A stretch of 64,000 nt of DNA from NCBI GenBank assembly GCA_944393505.1, contig CALYAK010000003.1, positions 48,371 through 112,370 on the forward strand, in the 5' to 3' direction. Each line of letters begins with the position of its first letter. Positions within the stretch are counted from its first letter, which is position 1. The stretch comes from an uncultured Clostridia bacterium (GTDB lineage Bacteria > Bacillota > Clostridia > TANB77 > CAG-508). Below, piece by piece: positions 1 through 10,400 of the stretch. The position numbers and the translations under genes are program-made. The notes under the pieces are model-generated. The model had not been told where the DNA came from. It was given only the letters and a program-made list of their open reading frames with translations, and ran no database searches.

Positions 1-100
1 TTAGCGTTGCTGAATAAAGTGCAACCAATCCAATTGCAATTAATAATAACGTACAAATTAAAATGCTCCATTCGATATTTTTTAATGTTTTTTTCCTCAT
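1..100 (-). CDS. rodA: RodA/FtsW/SpoVE family (SEDS) glycosyltransferase, N-terminus only
   Basis: The gene runs off the left edge; only the first 33 residues are visible. They form a short basic start (MRKKTLKNIEW) and then a first membrane helix ending in LIAIGLVALYSAT, which matches the opening helix of SEDS peptidoglycan polymerases. These multi-pass proteins polymerise lipid II with a class B PBP. Its place directly after minD-minE fits the common Clostridia order min genes then rodA, so RodA is preferred to FtsW or SpoVE. The ATG at 98-100 has an AAAGGAGG about 17 bases upstream, which is long spacing, but no in-frame alternative start lies closer. Confidence 0.75.
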   Translation of the reverse strand, partial: MRKKTLKNIEWSILICTLLLIAIGLVALYSATL

Positions 101-172
101 ATCTCTGGTTTTTTCGTCCTCCTTTTGATCTTATAGCAAGGATAGAGCAGATGACTCATCTGCTCTATTCCC

Positions 173-727
173 TTATGCTTTTTTAGTTGTCGCTTCTGTT
201 TTTTCTGTCTCTTCTATCTTTTCTTCTCCCTTTTTTTCTTCTCCCTTTTTTTCTTCTTCCTTTACTTCTTGTTTTTCTTCCCCAACTACATTTTGTTTTT
301 CTTCCTCTGATACCGCTTCTACCTGGCTAATAACTTCTTCTACGGTTTCTGCGATTGTCTCTGGGGTTTCCTCTTCTTTTTCTGTTGTCTCTTCTTTTCC
401 TTTTTCTGCTGCAGCAATTCTTGATTCGTTCTTGATACTAACAATTGGAATGTTTGCATATAGAATAGGAGCACCCATCGTTCCATCTGAATTTGGTTTA
501 TTAGTTAATTTTACATCGATCTCTTTTTCATCTACATCAATGTATTTTTTGATTACGTCTATAATTTCTTGTTTCATTAATTCCATGAAATCTGCTGATA
601 CGTTTGCTCTGTCCTGCATGAGAACCAAATGCAATCTTTCTTTTGCTGCATTTTTGGTCTTAGAGCTTGTTTTTTCTGTGTCTTTCTTTCTCATTTTATT
701 AAAAAATTTCATCACTCCGTCAAACAT
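173..727 (-). CDS. minE: MinE, cell division topological specificity factor with long acidic tail
   Basis: MinE stimulates the MinD ATPase at the membrane and drives Min oscillation, placing the division septum at mid-cell. Residues 1-12 (MFDGVMKFFNKM) are the amphipathic membrane-binding start. About residues 28-90 hold the MinD-contact segment (AAKERLHLVLMQDR) and the dimerising beta domain. Normal MinE is about 85-95 residues; this one is 184, because the last 80 or so residues are a Glu/Lys-rich tail with near-repeats of GEEKKGEEK. The tail is low complexity and probably disordered; its function is unknown. It lies 21 bases after minD, with a GGAGG ribosome site, and is surely co-transcribed. 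Confidence 0.9.
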   Translation of the reverse strand: MFDGVMKFFNKMRKKDTEKTSSKTKNAAKERLHLVLMQDRANVSADFMELMKQEIIDVIKKYIDVDEKEIDVKLTNKPNSDGTMGAPILYANIPIVSIKNESRIAAAEKGKEETTEKEEETPETIAETVEEVISQVEAVSEEEKQNVVGEEKQEVKEEEKKGEEKKGEEKIEETEKTEATTKKA

Positions 728-748
728 TCTTGAATCCTCCCTATAGTA

Positions 749-1543
749 TTATTTCTTAGAGAAAATACTTTTGATCTTTCCGAAGAAGCCATTATTTGCT
801 CCTGGCATTGTAATGTCAATATTCTCTCCTAAAATTCTTCTTGCAATTTCCATATAAGCCTTTCCAGAAGGTGCTTTCTTATTTGATACTACAGGTTCTC
901 CTTTATTGGTTTGCGTAATAATATATTCATCATCAGGAACTACTCCAATTAAATCAATGGATAATAAATCCACAATATCTGTTACATCCATCATTTCGCC
1001 TTTTTTCACCATGTTTGGTCGAATACGGTTAATGACTAGTTCTGGATTTTTAAGTTCTGATGCTTCTAATAGTCCAATAATACGATCTGCATCACGAATT
1101 GCAGAAATTTCAGCAGTTGTTACAACTACTGCACGATCTGCTCCCGCAATCGCATTTTTAAATCCTTGTTCTATACCTGCTGGGCAATCGATAAGTATAT
1201 AGTCAAATTCTTCTTTTAGCTTACTTGTAAGTTCTTTCATTTGTTCTTCGTTTACTGCGCTTTTATCTCTTGTTTGTGCGGCTGGAAGCAAGAAAAGTTC
1301 ATTAAAACGCTTGTCCTTTATAAGGGCTTGTCTTAATTTACATTTTTCTTCTACAACATCTACTATGTCATACACAATTCTGTTTTCTAATCCCATAACA
1401 ACATCTAGGTTTCGTAATCCGATATCTGTATCAACTAATACCACTTTTTTGTCTTTTAACGCTAATGCTGCACCTAGGTTAGCTGTTGTAGTTGTTTTTC
1501 CGACTCCGCCTTTCCCTGATGTAACAACTATAACTTCTCCCAT
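749..1543 (-). CDS. minD: MinD, septum-site determining ATPase
   Basis: MinD is the membrane-associated ParA/MinD ATPase that recruits the FtsZ inhibitor MinC and is discharged by MinE. The deviant Walker A motif KGGVGKTTTT is at residues 11-20, the switch region DTDIGLRNLDVVMG at about 39-52, and the DCPAGIE Walker B region at about 119-125. The protein ends in a basic amphipathic membrane-targeting helix (GFFGKIKSIFSKK). Length 264 is normal. The start has an AAGGAGGAG site. No minC is seen upstream; the next gene is a TadE-like protein, so MinC must lie elsewhere or be absent. Confidence 0.95.
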   Translation of the reverse strand: MGEVIVVTSGKGGVGKTTTTANLGAALALKDKKVVLVDTDIGLRNLDVVMGLENRIVYDIVDVVEEKCKLRQALIKDKRFNELFLLPAAQTRDKSAVNEEQMKELTSKLKEEFDYILIDCPAGIEQGFKNAIAGADRAVVVTTAEISAIRDADRIIGLLEASELKNPELVINRIRPNMVKKGEMMDVTDIVDLLSIDLIGVVPDDEYIITQTNKGEPVVSNKKAPSGKAYMEIARRILGENIDITMPGANNGFFGKIKSIFSKK

Positions 1544-1748
1544 TTTCTCCTCCTTAAAATCTTTAAGCTTATTACAGATTTTGTTGCTTTTTTCAATTTT
1601 TTATCATTACTATGATATCTTGAATTTTGCGAAAAGTCAATGAATCTGAAAAAAATAGTTACAAAATTATTACAATTTTGTAACTATTCTGAAATAAAGC
1701 ACTTGTCTTTTTCTTGTTTTTTTCTTACTTTACTTTCTTCTTTATTTT

Positions 1749-2651
1749 TTATACATCTGAAATCTTAATTCCAGTTCTTAAAGTATTTTTATAATTATAT
1801 TCCGTTGTTCCATCTACAACTCTTGACATTGTTTTTTCTGGTATTACAACTGTTAAATCTCCCTCCATGGTAATATCTCGTACTTCTACTACATAGTCTT
1901 TTCTTTTTAAATCACTATAAGAGTTATATACCGTAATTCCTACTTTACTTGTCACATCTTGATTATTGATTTTTATCTGGATTTTATTTGAAGGTTCGAC
2001 ATAAGTAGAGGTACTCGTATCTCCTTCATAAGTACTACGGATTAAAATTTGATCCGATTCTGCTTTCGTCAAACCATCTTCCCATAGTACACGTACATAA
2101 CGCACATCGGTATTTGGTCTTGTATAGGTATCACCTTCTGTGGTTGAAAAATAGGTTCCGTTTGCACGATAACTAATCCACTTTACTTTGGTACCATCGT
2201 TTTGTCCAACACATTTATACATATTTTGTGACACATAAATCATGTCTGTATAAACAGCATTTGGATGATCTGCGTTGTTTTCTTCCATCGTTCCACTGTT
2301 ATTAATATATCCAATTTTAAAATTTCCATTAAATAAGTTGCTGGTTAATAAGTCAACATTAACATTATAGGTATCATCGGAAGCTCTTATTGTAAATTTT
2401 GCAACTTGATTGGAATAACTAGAAGTAGCTAGTTTCCAGGCAAATCCTGAGTTTTGGGCTCTTTCTACTAAACCTGCAACCTCTATTTCATAATAACTTT
2501 TTAAGGCCAAATCAGCCAATAACTGAGACTTTCGCACATAACTTCCTCTGGCATATAGTCCAAGTAGAATTGCGTAAAAAGCTAGAAGCGTAGCAGTTAC
2601 AATTACTGCAATTGATCCTTTTTCGTTTTTCCAAATTTTTTTCATTTGCAT
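1749..2651 (-). CDS. TadE/pseudopilin-like single-pass exported protein
   Basis: I do not recognise a specific family for the whole protein. Residues 1-13 are basic and followed by KGSIAVIVTATLLAFYAILLGL (about 12-33), one hydrophobic helix preceded by a Gly-Ser, as in TadE/TadG-like minor pilins; the remaining 265 residues are hydrophilic, Thr/Asn/Tyr-rich and predicted extracytoplasmic. Thr/Ser-rich beta-type sequence suggests a surface protein. It sits between minD (205 bases downstream) and the divergent por operon, with an AAAGGAAG ribosome site. No other Tad genes are in the window, so a role in a pilus is only a guess. Confidence 0.55.
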   Translation of the reverse strand: MQMKKIWKNEKGSIAVIVTATLLAFYAILLGLYARGSYVRKSQLLADLALKSYYEIEVAGLVERAQNSGFAWKLATSSYSNQVAKFTIRASDDTYNVNVDLLTSNLFNGNFKIGYINNSGTMEENNADHPNAVYTDMIYVSQNMYKCVGQNDGTKVKWISYRANGTYFSTTEGDTYTRPNTDVRYVRVLWEDGLTKAESDQILIRSTYEGDTSTSTYVEPSNKIQIKINNQDVTSKVGITVYNSYSDLKRKDYVVEVRDITMEGDLTVVIPEKTMSRVVDGTTEYNYKNTLRTGIKISDV

Positions 2652-2784
2652 GTTTTTCTTCCTTTCTCTTAGAAGATTTCCTTACTTTATCATAATTTAA
2701 AAAGCACGGATTGTCAATTGATTTTGCCGTTATTCTTTTCATTTTCTTTTTCATTTTTTGTCTTATACTGTCCTTTCAGTTTTC

Positions 2785-2813
2785 TTGACATCTGTTTTGT
2801 TTAAACATATAAT
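2785..2813 (+). promoter_or_regulatory. Consensus sigma-A promoter of the por operon
   Basis: TTGACA at 2785-2790 and TATAAT at 2808-2813 are separated by 17 bases. This is a perfect consensus promoter about 85 bases before porC. It indicates strong constitutive transcription of the pyruvate oxidoreductase genes. Confidence 0.85.
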
Positions 2814-2898
2814 AAGCTTGAATAAAAGATGATATTTTTTCATTTTATCCGTTGTTTTTTTTCTTTTATTCATATTTTAAGTAAGGAGGCTTTCGTTT

Positions 2899-3477
2899 AT
2901 GAATGACTTAATTGAAATTAGATGGCATGGTAGAGGCGGACAAGGTGCAAAAACAGCTTCTCTTCTTTTAGCAGATGCTGCTTTTAATACCGGAAAATAT
3001 ATTCAAGGTTTTCCAGAGTATGGACCAGAAAGAATGGGTGCTCCGATTACCGCATATAACCGCATTAGTACAACACCAATTCGTATTCATAGTAATATCT
3101 ATGAGCCAGACTATGTTGTCGTTGTAGATGATACTCTTTTGGAAAGTGTTGATGTTACAGCAGGACTAAAAGAGTCCGGTGCAATTATCATTAATACTAC
3201 CAAAGATGCAGATTATCTAAAAACTGTTTTGAAAGGCTATCATGGCTCAATTTATACAATTGATGCAAGACGTATTTCAATGGAAACACTTGGTAAGTAT
3301 TTTCCAAACACACCAATGCTTGCTGCAATCGTAAAAGTAAGTAACATTATGGATGATGCAGAATTTTTGGAGGATATGAAATCTTCTTTTAAACACAAAT
3401 TTACAAAAAAACCAGAAGTAATTGATGGAAATATGAAAGCTTTAGAAATGGCCTTAAAAGAGGTACAAAAAATATAA
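2899..3477 (+). CDS. porC: Pyruvate:ferredoxin oxidoreductase, gamma subunit
   Basis: This is the gamma subunit (domain III) of a four-subunit 2-oxoacid:ferredoxin oxidoreductase, which oxidises pyruvate plus CoA to acetyl-CoA, CO2 and reduced ferredoxin in the cytoplasm. The family signature IRWHGRGGQGAKTAS is at residues 7-21 and PEYGPERMGAP at about 39-49. Length 192 is typical. It is first in an operon with delta, alpha and beta subunits in the order gamma-delta-alpha-beta. The start is preceded by AAGGAGG. Substrate specificity (pyruvate rather than branched-chain 2-oxoacids) is inferred from gene order and overall resemblance. Confidence 0.9.
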   Translation: MNDLIEIRWHGRGGQGAKTASLLLADAAFNTGKYIQGFPEYGPERMGAPITAYNRISTTPIRIHSNIYEPDYVVVVDDTLLESVDVTAGLKESGAIIINTTKDADYLKTVLKGYHGSIYTIDARRISMETLGKYFPNTPMLAAIVKVSNIMDDAEFLEDMKSSFKHKFTKKPEVIDGNMKALEMALKEVQKI

Positions 3478-3528
3478 GTTCTAGGATCTTTCAAACCTAA
3501 ATCTAAGAATAAGGATGGATTTTGAATA

Positions 3529-3831
3529 ATGGCAAAAATGAATATTGATAAAACAACACCTTGGCAAGATTTGACGCCTGGTGGAACAATCTATCAATCT
3601 GGAAATGCTATGGAATTCAAAACAGGAGATTGGAGAAGCATTAAACCGATTTATCTTTCGGAAAAATGCAAACAATGTGGTCTTTGTTTTCCAGTATGTC
3701 CAGATAATGCAATTCCAGTAAAACAAGATGGAAATCGTACAGATTTTAATTATGATTACTGTAAAGGATGTGGCGTTTGTGCAAAAGTATGTCCTTTTGG
3801 AGCAATCGAAATGAGTAAGGAGGGAGAATAA
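3529..3831 (+). CDS. porD: Pyruvate:ferredoxin oxidoreductase, delta subunit (2x[4Fe-4S])
   Basis: A 100-residue ferredoxin-like subunit that passes electrons from the TPP-bound intermediate to external ferredoxin. Two complete CxxCxxCxxxCP cluster motifs are visible: CKQCGLCFPVCP at about residues 46-57 and CKGCGVCAKVCP at about 76-87. It lies 51 bases after porC and one base before porA, so translation of porD and porA is probably coupled. Confidence 0.93.
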   Translation: MAKMNIDKTTPWQDLTPGGTIYQSGNAMEFKTGDWRSIKPIYLSEKCKQCGLCFPVCPDNAIPVKQDGNRTDFNYDYCKGCGVCAKVCPFGAIEMSKEGE

Positions 3832-3832
3832 G

Positions 3833-5020
3833 ATGGGAATTCGTGAACGTTTAAGTGGTAATGAAGCTTCTGCAATTGCAATGAAGCAAATTAATCCAGA
3901 TGTTGTAGCAGCATTTCCGATTACACCTTCTACTGAAATACCACAATATTTTTCTAGTTTTGTTAGTAATGGACTAGTTGATACAGAATTTGTTGCAGTT
4001 GAAAGCGAGCATAGTGCAATGAGTGCTTGTATCGGTGCAGAAGCTGCTGGTGCTAGAGCAATGACCGCTACTTCTTCTAATGGTCTTTCTTTTATGTGGG
4101 AAATGATCTATATTGCATCAAGTAGCCGTCTTCCAATTGTTATGTCTTTAGTCAATCGTGCCGTTTCTGGCCCACTTAATATCCACAATGATCACTCAGA
4201 CGCAATGGGTGTCCGTGATGCTGGTTGGATTATGCTTTTCTCAGAGAATAATCAAGAAGCTTATGATAACTTGATTATGGCTCATCGAATTGCAGAGCAT
4301 AAAGATGTATTATTACCATTAATGGTATGTCAAGATGGATTTATCACATCTCATTCTATTGAAAATATTGAATTAATTGAAGATGAAAAAGTAAAAGATT
4401 TTGTTGGAACTTATCATCCAGAACATTATTTATTAAATGATAAAGAACCAATCTCAGTTGGTCCTATGGATTTACAAGCATTTTTAGCAGAGCATAAGTA
4501 CCAACAAGCAGTTGCTATGAGAAATGCCAAAAAAGTAATTCTTGATGTAGCAGCTGATTTTGAAAAAATGACTGGTAGAAAATATAGCTTCTTTGAAGAA
4601 TATCGTTTAGAAGATGCTGATATCGCAATTGTTTGCATGAACTCAACCGCTGGAACAACCAAAGATGTTGTTGATTCTTTAAGAGAAAAAGGCATTAAAG
4701 CAGGTCTTTTAAAAGTTCGTGTTTTTCGTCCTTTCCCAGCAGAAGAGATTGCGAAAGCATTGTCTGGTTTAAAAGCAATTGCTGTTTTGGACAAGGCTGA
4801 TTCGTTAAATGCAGCAGGTGGTGCACTATTTACTGATCTTACTTCTGCTATGTATACGAATAGTGTTTCTGTTCCTACTTTAAGCTATATCTATGGTATT
4901 GGAGGAAGAGATACTACTTCAAAGGATATTGAATCCGTTTATACCGATTTACAAGAAGTTGTAAAAAGCAACCATATTGAAAATCCTTATCGCCATCTTG
5001 GTGTTCGAGGATTAAATTAA
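3833..5020 (+). CDS. porA: Pyruvate:ferredoxin oxidoreductase, alpha subunit
   Basis: The alpha subunit binds the pyrimidine half of thiamine diphosphate. The N-terminus has the family pattern SGNEASAIAMKQINPDVVAAFPITPSTEI (residues 8-36; quoted motif core FPITPSTE), followed by EHSAMSACIGAEAAGAR near residues 59-75. The C-terminal part (about 260-350) is the transketolase-like C domain with KVRVFRPFP. Length 395 is usual for separate alpha subunits. It is coupled to porD and is followed after 20 bases by porB. Confidence 0.92.
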   Translation: MGIRERLSGNEASAIAMKQINPDVVAAFPITPSTEIPQYFSSFVSNGLVDTEFVAVESEHSAMSACIGAEAAGARAMTATSSNGLSFMWEMIYIASSSRLPIVMSLVNRAVSGPLNIHNDHSDAMGVRDAGWIMLFSENNQEAYDNLIMAHRIAEHKDVLLPLMVCQDGFITSHSIENIELIEDEKVKDFVGTYHPEHYLLNDKEPISVGPMDLQAFLAEHKYQQAVAMRNAKKVILDVAADFEKMTGRKYSFFEEYRLEDADIAIVCMNSTAGTTKDVVDSLREKGIKAGLLKVRVFRPFPAEEIAKALSGLKAIAVLDKADSLNAAGGALFTDLTSAMYTNSVSVPTLSYIYGIGGRDTTSKDIESVYTDLQEVVKSNHIENPYRHLGVRGLN

Positions 5021-5040
5021 GGAAAGGGAGGAAAAAAATT

Positions 5041-5997
5041 ATGGCATATAATTTAAAAGAAGTGATGACAAAACCGGATCGTTTTACCTCTGGTCATAGA
5101 ATGTGTGCTGGATGTGGAGCTCCACCCGTTGCTCGTATGGTTTTACGTGCTGTTAAACCAGAAGATCATGTTGTTGTATCCAATGCAACTGGTTGTATGG
5201 AAGTTTCTACTTGTATGTATCCTTATACAGCTTGGACAGACTCCTATATCCACACCGCTTTTGAGAACGCTGCCTCTACTTGCTCAGGAGCAGAAGCTGC
5301 TTATCGTTCCATGAAAAAACAAGGAAAATTACCTGCTGATAAAGATACCAAGTTCATTACCTTTGGAGGAGATGGCGGTACTTATGATATCGGTCTTCAA
5401 GCTCTTTCTGGAGCAATGGAAAGAGGACACGATATGGTTTATGTTTGCTATGATAATGGTGCTTACATGAATACTGGTATTCAACGTTCTTCTGCAACTC
5501 CAAAATTTGCAGATACAACAACCACACCAGCAGGAAGTGTCATTCCTGGAAAAGCACAATGCCGTAAAGATCTTACTAGTATTATGGTTTCTCACCATAT
5601 TCCATATGTTGCACAAACACTTTGTATGACAAACTTTAAAGATCTTTATGAAAAAGCAGAAAAAGCAATTTATACACCAGGTCCAGCATTTTTAAATGTA
5701 ATGGCTCCTTGTCCAAGAGGATGGGGATATCCAACTGAAATGTTAATGCAAATTAATAAATTGGCTGCTGATACTTGTTATTGGCCATTATATGAAGTAG
5801 TCGATGGTCATTATAAAATCAACTATAAGCCAGCAAAAAAATTACCTGTTGAAGAATTCTTAAAACCTCAAAAAAGATTTAAACATATGTTTCAACCAGG
5901 AAATGAATGGATGATTGAAGAGTTCCAAAGAATTGTCGATGAAAGATGGCAACAATTATTGGATCTAGAAAAGTTAACCAATGAGGAACAAGCTTAA
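5041..5997 (+). CDS. porB: Pyruvate:ferredoxin oxidoreductase, beta subunit
   Basis: The beta subunit carries the thiamine-diphosphate pyrophosphate site and one [4Fe-4S] cluster. Cluster ligands are visible in MCAGCGAP (residues 21-28) and a further Cys in NATGCMEVS, with another near the C-terminal half (APCPRGWG). The TPP motif GDGGTYDIG lies near residues 109-117, followed by NGAYMNTG. Length 318 is typical. It is the last gene of the operon and is followed by a hairpin terminator shared with the convergent secretion operon. Confidence 0.93.
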   Translation: MAYNLKEVMTKPDRFTSGHRMCAGCGAPPVARMVLRAVKPEDHVVVSNATGCMEVSTCMYPYTAWTDSYIHTAFENAASTCSGAEAAYRSMKKQGKLPADKDTKFITFGGDGGTYDIGLQALSGAMERGHDMVYVCYDNGAYMNTGIQRSSATPKFADTTTTPAGSVIPGKAQCRKDLTSIMVSHHIPYVAQTLCMTNFKDLYEKAEKAIYTPGPAFLNVMAPCPRGWGYPTEMLMQINKLAADTCYWPLYEVVDGHYKINYKPAKKLPVEEFLKPQKRFKHMFQPGNEWMIEEFQRIVDERWQQLLDLEKLTNEEQA

Positions 5998-6023
5998 AAT
6001 TTTATAACCTTATACAAAAAAAG

Positions 6024-6054
6024 CAGATGGATTTTATCTTTCCATCTGTTTTTA
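6024..6054. terminator. Bidirectional terminator between por and secretion operons
   Basis: An 8-base stem (CAGATGGA/TCCATCTG) with a 9-base loop is followed by a T tract on the + strand and preceded by A7 that gives a U tract on the minus strand. It can end both the por transcript and the long minus-strand operon. Confidence 0.8.
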
Positions 6055-6064
6055 TTGTTTTCGA

Positions 6065-7411
6065 TTATTCTCGATTAAAGGAATATTCAAATTCTGTACC
6101 TTCTCCTAGTGACATCGAAAATGTCTTCTTTACCGCATAAGTAGCATTTGGTTGCTCTTCATTTTTTATCGTTACCTCATAACGATAAATATAATCATAA
6201 GTTTCAAAATTGCTTACACCAATTGTATTTTTTGCAAAGAAGTTTTCTTTCACATAATTTTCAAAGTCTCCTAGTGTTGGGAAATTTTCATTTCGGTAAG
6301 TTTCATTTAATTTTTGATAAGCATATTCATAATCTCCCGCATTAATTGCTGTGAATAGCTTGATTAAATTTAATTGCATTTTTCCTTCTACATTCGCTTG
6401 GTTATATTGTTCCACAAATTCCGGTAAATCAATCGTATACGTATCTAATAGAACTGTATAGTTCATTGGTGAAGTTGCTCGAATGATATAGTAATTTCCA
6501 TAATCATCAATCAAAGTATATTGTGTATATTCGTCAGTTTCTTCTATTTTGTATTGATCCAGTCCTTTTACTTCATAAGTATTTAAATAATTGATGTATT
6601 CTTCTTCTGATTCGAAATCTTCATATTGCTTCATCATTTCTGGAAGCATTGACGTGAATTGTTCTTGATGATTTGTCACATATTCTTGATAACTAGAACG
6701 AGTCGGATATTTCGCTTTTTGATACTCTGTGTCTAATCTGCTATAGGCATAATCCGTGTAAAACAAATTCTCTTTTAACCAAGTTTCAAAATAGCGAGTA
6801 ATCATTTCTTCTTCCATTATTGTCATTTTTGCATATTTGTTATAATCATTTTTCTCAATTGTTTCGATCGAAACAAGCTCTGTTTTTTCGGTTCGATAAT
6901 TTTCATAGGCACGTGCTTGAATTGGTTCTACTGCATAAGTAGAATTCTCATTGTCGATATAAACAAGTGCATAACACTCTTTTCCCTGGTTATTTGTTTC
7001 AATGATTCCATATACCAAGTAAATTGGATTGGTTAAGTCATCTTTATAATACATTTCTCTTGCTCGAAAAGATTCTCCTGTTCCACTCGTTCTTTGAGCA
7101 ATACTAATTGCATTTGAAGATGTAATTTGATTTGTACTTTTGTAAGAATCTGCTAACACTTGATAAACTGCATCTTGATTTCCCATTTGTAAATATAAAT
7201 AGTAGTTGGTCATCAATTTTTCAATGGAAAAGAATTCATCTTGTCCACGGACAGGAATGATATGTTCTTCGATATCGACTTCCATATTCTCATCTCTTGT
7301 TTCAGCCCACTCTTTTGCTTCTTTTTCTTGATTTAATTTTACCAAAATAACACCTGCTAAGATGAGCAAAAGTAGTAATACGATGATCACGATAATTCTT
7401 GCTTTCTTCAA
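6065..7411 (-). CDS. VirB8/TcpC-like secretion protein, copy B
   Basis: A 448-residue protein with one N-terminal membrane helix (about residues 5-25, nearly all I/V/L) and an extracytoplasmic part that resembles two or three successive NTF2-like domains. In Tn916 the equivalent position after the VirB1-type hydrolase is held by Orf13/TcpC, which has the same architecture, so a VirB8-like bridge between membrane channel and cell wall is likely. Its last 130 residues are very similar to those of the paralogue at 10806-12140 (shared YTIDLPE, NLIKLFTAIN, FPTL.DFENYVKE, KKTFSMSLGEG), while the N-terminal halves differ. It starts at TTG (7409-7411) with AAAGGAG seven bases upstream. Confidence 0.7.
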   Translation of the reverse strand: MKKARIIVIIVLLLLLILAGVILVKLNQEKEAKEWAETRDENMEVDIEEHIIPVRGQDEFFSIEKLMTNYYLYLQMGNQDAVYQVLADSYKSTNQITSSNAISIAQRTSGTGESFRAREMYYKDDLTNPIYLVYGIIETNNQGKECYALVYIDNENSTYAVEPIQARAYENYRTEKTELVSIETIEKNDYNKYAKMTIMEEEMITRYFETWLKENLFYTDYAYSRLDTEYQKAKYPTRSSYQEYVTNHQEQFTSMLPEMMKQYEDFESEEEYINYLNTYEVKGLDQYKIEETDEYTQYTLIDDYGNYYIIRATSPMNYTVLLDTYTIDLPEFVEQYNQANVEGKMQLNLIKLFTAINAGDYEYAYQKLNETYRNENFPTLGDFENYVKENFFAKNTIGVSNFETYDYIYRYEVTIKNEEQPNATYAVKKTFSMSLGEGTEFEYSFNRE

Positions 7412-7428
7412 TTTTTTTCTCCTTTCAC

Positions 7429-10400
7429 TTATCTTTTTCCATGAATTAAATGATAACAGTTAACAGAAGTAAATACGTCCTTAATATCTAGCCATCCAGA
7501 TTTTCCATTACTGTTCGAAGAAGTTGTCGTATTCATATTAAAGATTTGTGTACCATCTTCACTAATGTCAACAATTGGCATCCAGTGCTGGTTACTCGTA
7601 TATCGACTAGTTCCTCCTCGATTAGCTCCTTGTACGTGTACAATAACTTCTCCACCATTCCTTAAATGATTTCGAATCTCTGTTAATTGACTATCCGATA
7701 ACTGTGTAGTTACACCTCCTGGACAAGCAGAATGTAACATACGACTCGTTAAATTGAATTCATAAATATTGCGACTCCAACTTGGCAAAGTTGTATCTCC
7801 ATAACCACTTGCTATCGTACTTGCAGATGTACAGTAACATCCTGCAGCAGCCAAAGTACTTCCTCCTGAAGAAGTTTGATTGATCCAAGGTCCATAATCT
7901 TGTAAATACCAAGTATAGGTTTTTCCATTGGAACTAGTATAGGTTTTGAAAGTATAGCCAGAGATATCAGTTGATCCAACTTCTCCTCCCGATCTTTCTA
8001 CATAAGTAAAGATTTCTTGTTCATTAGCAGATGTTCTTGTAATAGACAAATTTGGTGCATAGCTAAATTGCGCAATTTGACTGGCTGTATAGTAAATATA
8101 ATATTTTCTTCCAAAAACTTCTCCTGCGGAAGATTGACTAAAATCATAGACACCTTTTACATAAGTTTCAAAAGCTGCATCTCTTGCAGGAATGTGTCCA
8201 GCTGAACCTCCTCCTAGAAGACACCACCAGTTATCCCAGATATATCGATTATGCTGCCATGAATTGACTTCATATAAAGCAGCACCTTCTTGGTAAACTG
8301 TTTTAAATGACTTTCCATTTCTGGTCGGTAAATGTCCAAAATTAATTTGAATTGCGGTTAGTGCCCATAATTGTTGTTTGGATAAGTTTAATCCTGCTGT
8401 ACTCGATTTTACTGCACTTAAATATACTTCTCGTATATTTTCTCCTACTTCGTCGACTACTTCTTTTTCAATATAGATTTGAAAACTTGCGATTTCTCCA
8501 CTTGCATATTGGGCCTCATGTCCTCTTGTTAACTTTGTTCCTACATAAGTCTCAATACTTTCTACTTCGAGTTCCTGTCCATTTTCCAACACTTTTCCTG
8601 GAACATTGAATTTACTATGATGGGATTTCCATTGAATATCTGCATTTCCGATTGTCGGCCAACCAATGGTATCATCATACATTAAATAGTATTTTCCATC
8701 TGATGATTGCGGTGCTTCTCCTGAATGAGAAAATTGTCTTAAATATTCTGCTAATCCTCCAATAGATGAAGAAGTAAAAGAATCTGTTCCAAAAATATTT
8801 AAATCAAGAGTTGTAACACCATAATTATGTCCCGTTAAACGATATAGGATATAACGCATAACCGTTTCATAAATCTGTGTTCTTTCTGTTGAGCCTAATA
8901 ACTCAAATAGCATTTCTGCTCCTGTTACTAAGTTTTCTCTTGGTGATAGTGGAGCACTACTTCCTGGGACATCATATAAGATATAGATCCCTTCTACTTT
9001 TGTTCCAACCGATGTTGAATTTGTTGTCGGAGTTGCTTCTGTTCCTGATTGCTCACTCTCACTTGGTTCAGATGGTCTTAATGCAAAGTTAAAGTCTCTT
9101 TTGGTTCTTGTTGAACTAGTTGCTCCATTGACGCGAATATCAGTAAGGTTTCCACAATTATAATATAGTCCATTTCCAGCATAAATCTGTACATGACCTG
9201 CATAATTTCCTTTATTATCATTCATGATAATAATATCACCTGGTTGGATCGCATCAAAGGATGATACAACTTCCCATCCTAATGGATTATCCGCAAAAGT
9301 AGAGGATGTCCATTGATGACCGCCAAAAGTTGCTTTATAGCCTGCTTCATATAAAACCCAAGAAACAAATCCACTACAATCAACAGTTCCTCCTGTTGAA
9401 GTAATTGGAATACTTCCAGTTCCTCCATAAGTAAAGCCATTCGTTGCTACATAAGATTTGCAAGTTGCTGCTTTTTCCAAAATTGTTTTTGCAAATCCAG
9501 TCACTTGCGAAAGATCAATTTCTTGTTCTTCCGATGTTCCTGTTGTTGCTCCAGGTAAGCTTCCTAAATCTGTTACAATAAAACTTAAAAATGCGTCTGT
9601 GTTATCTTTTGTAATGGTAGTTCCTGCTTGCCAAGTTTGATATCTTGTTGAAACATTTACAGTTTTTAAAATATTGGTAATATCGATTTTTTCATAATCA
9701 ATTGTTGTTTGATTCGTCTCGGAATCGGTTGTACTTGATTTGATAGTCCACTCTCCAATACGATCTGCACAATCAGAAGGACTCGTTTCTTTGTTATATA
9801 CGGTTGGATTCGGTGTATCCGTTCGATCTGTATAGATTGGTTCTACTGTTTTTTCAATAAATAGAGTTCTTGCCTCTGTTATAATCGGTGTTAACGATGT
9901 TACATAGCTTACTTGTGTCGTTGGATTTTCCGCATATTCGCTCGTTACTTGTGAATTTGATCCTTCTACTGTTACACCATCTACGGTTGTATAGGATGAT
10001 GTAGTTTGTGTTCCTGTTATTTGTGTTGTCGTCGTTGTTGTCGTTAAAGATTCTAATAAGGTAATTTCGATGGTTGTATTTTTTGTGTAATCTGCTAAAG
10101 CATTAACAAAATTCGGACTTTGTGTAATCAAACATAAGGCAACAAAAAATTCAAAAGGTGTTGAATATGGTGAAACCATAACAATATAATTAAATTCATT
10201 CTTAGAAATATGAACCGTTCCATCTGGATCGATGGTTGTGCTAGCAACGATCATGTTATCTCCGTCAATGGTAAAATAGTTTTTCGCACTCGCATTTCCA
10301 CTTGCAATCATATTTTCCATTTCTTCTTTTTCAACATAACTTAAAGAAATGGTACTTCCATCACTACTACCTCTTTTTACCGTGATAACACCTTGTAAGC

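Noticed and set aside
432..746. Open frame on the + strand across minE
   Set aside because: Antisense shadow of minE; no ribosome site or family resemblance.
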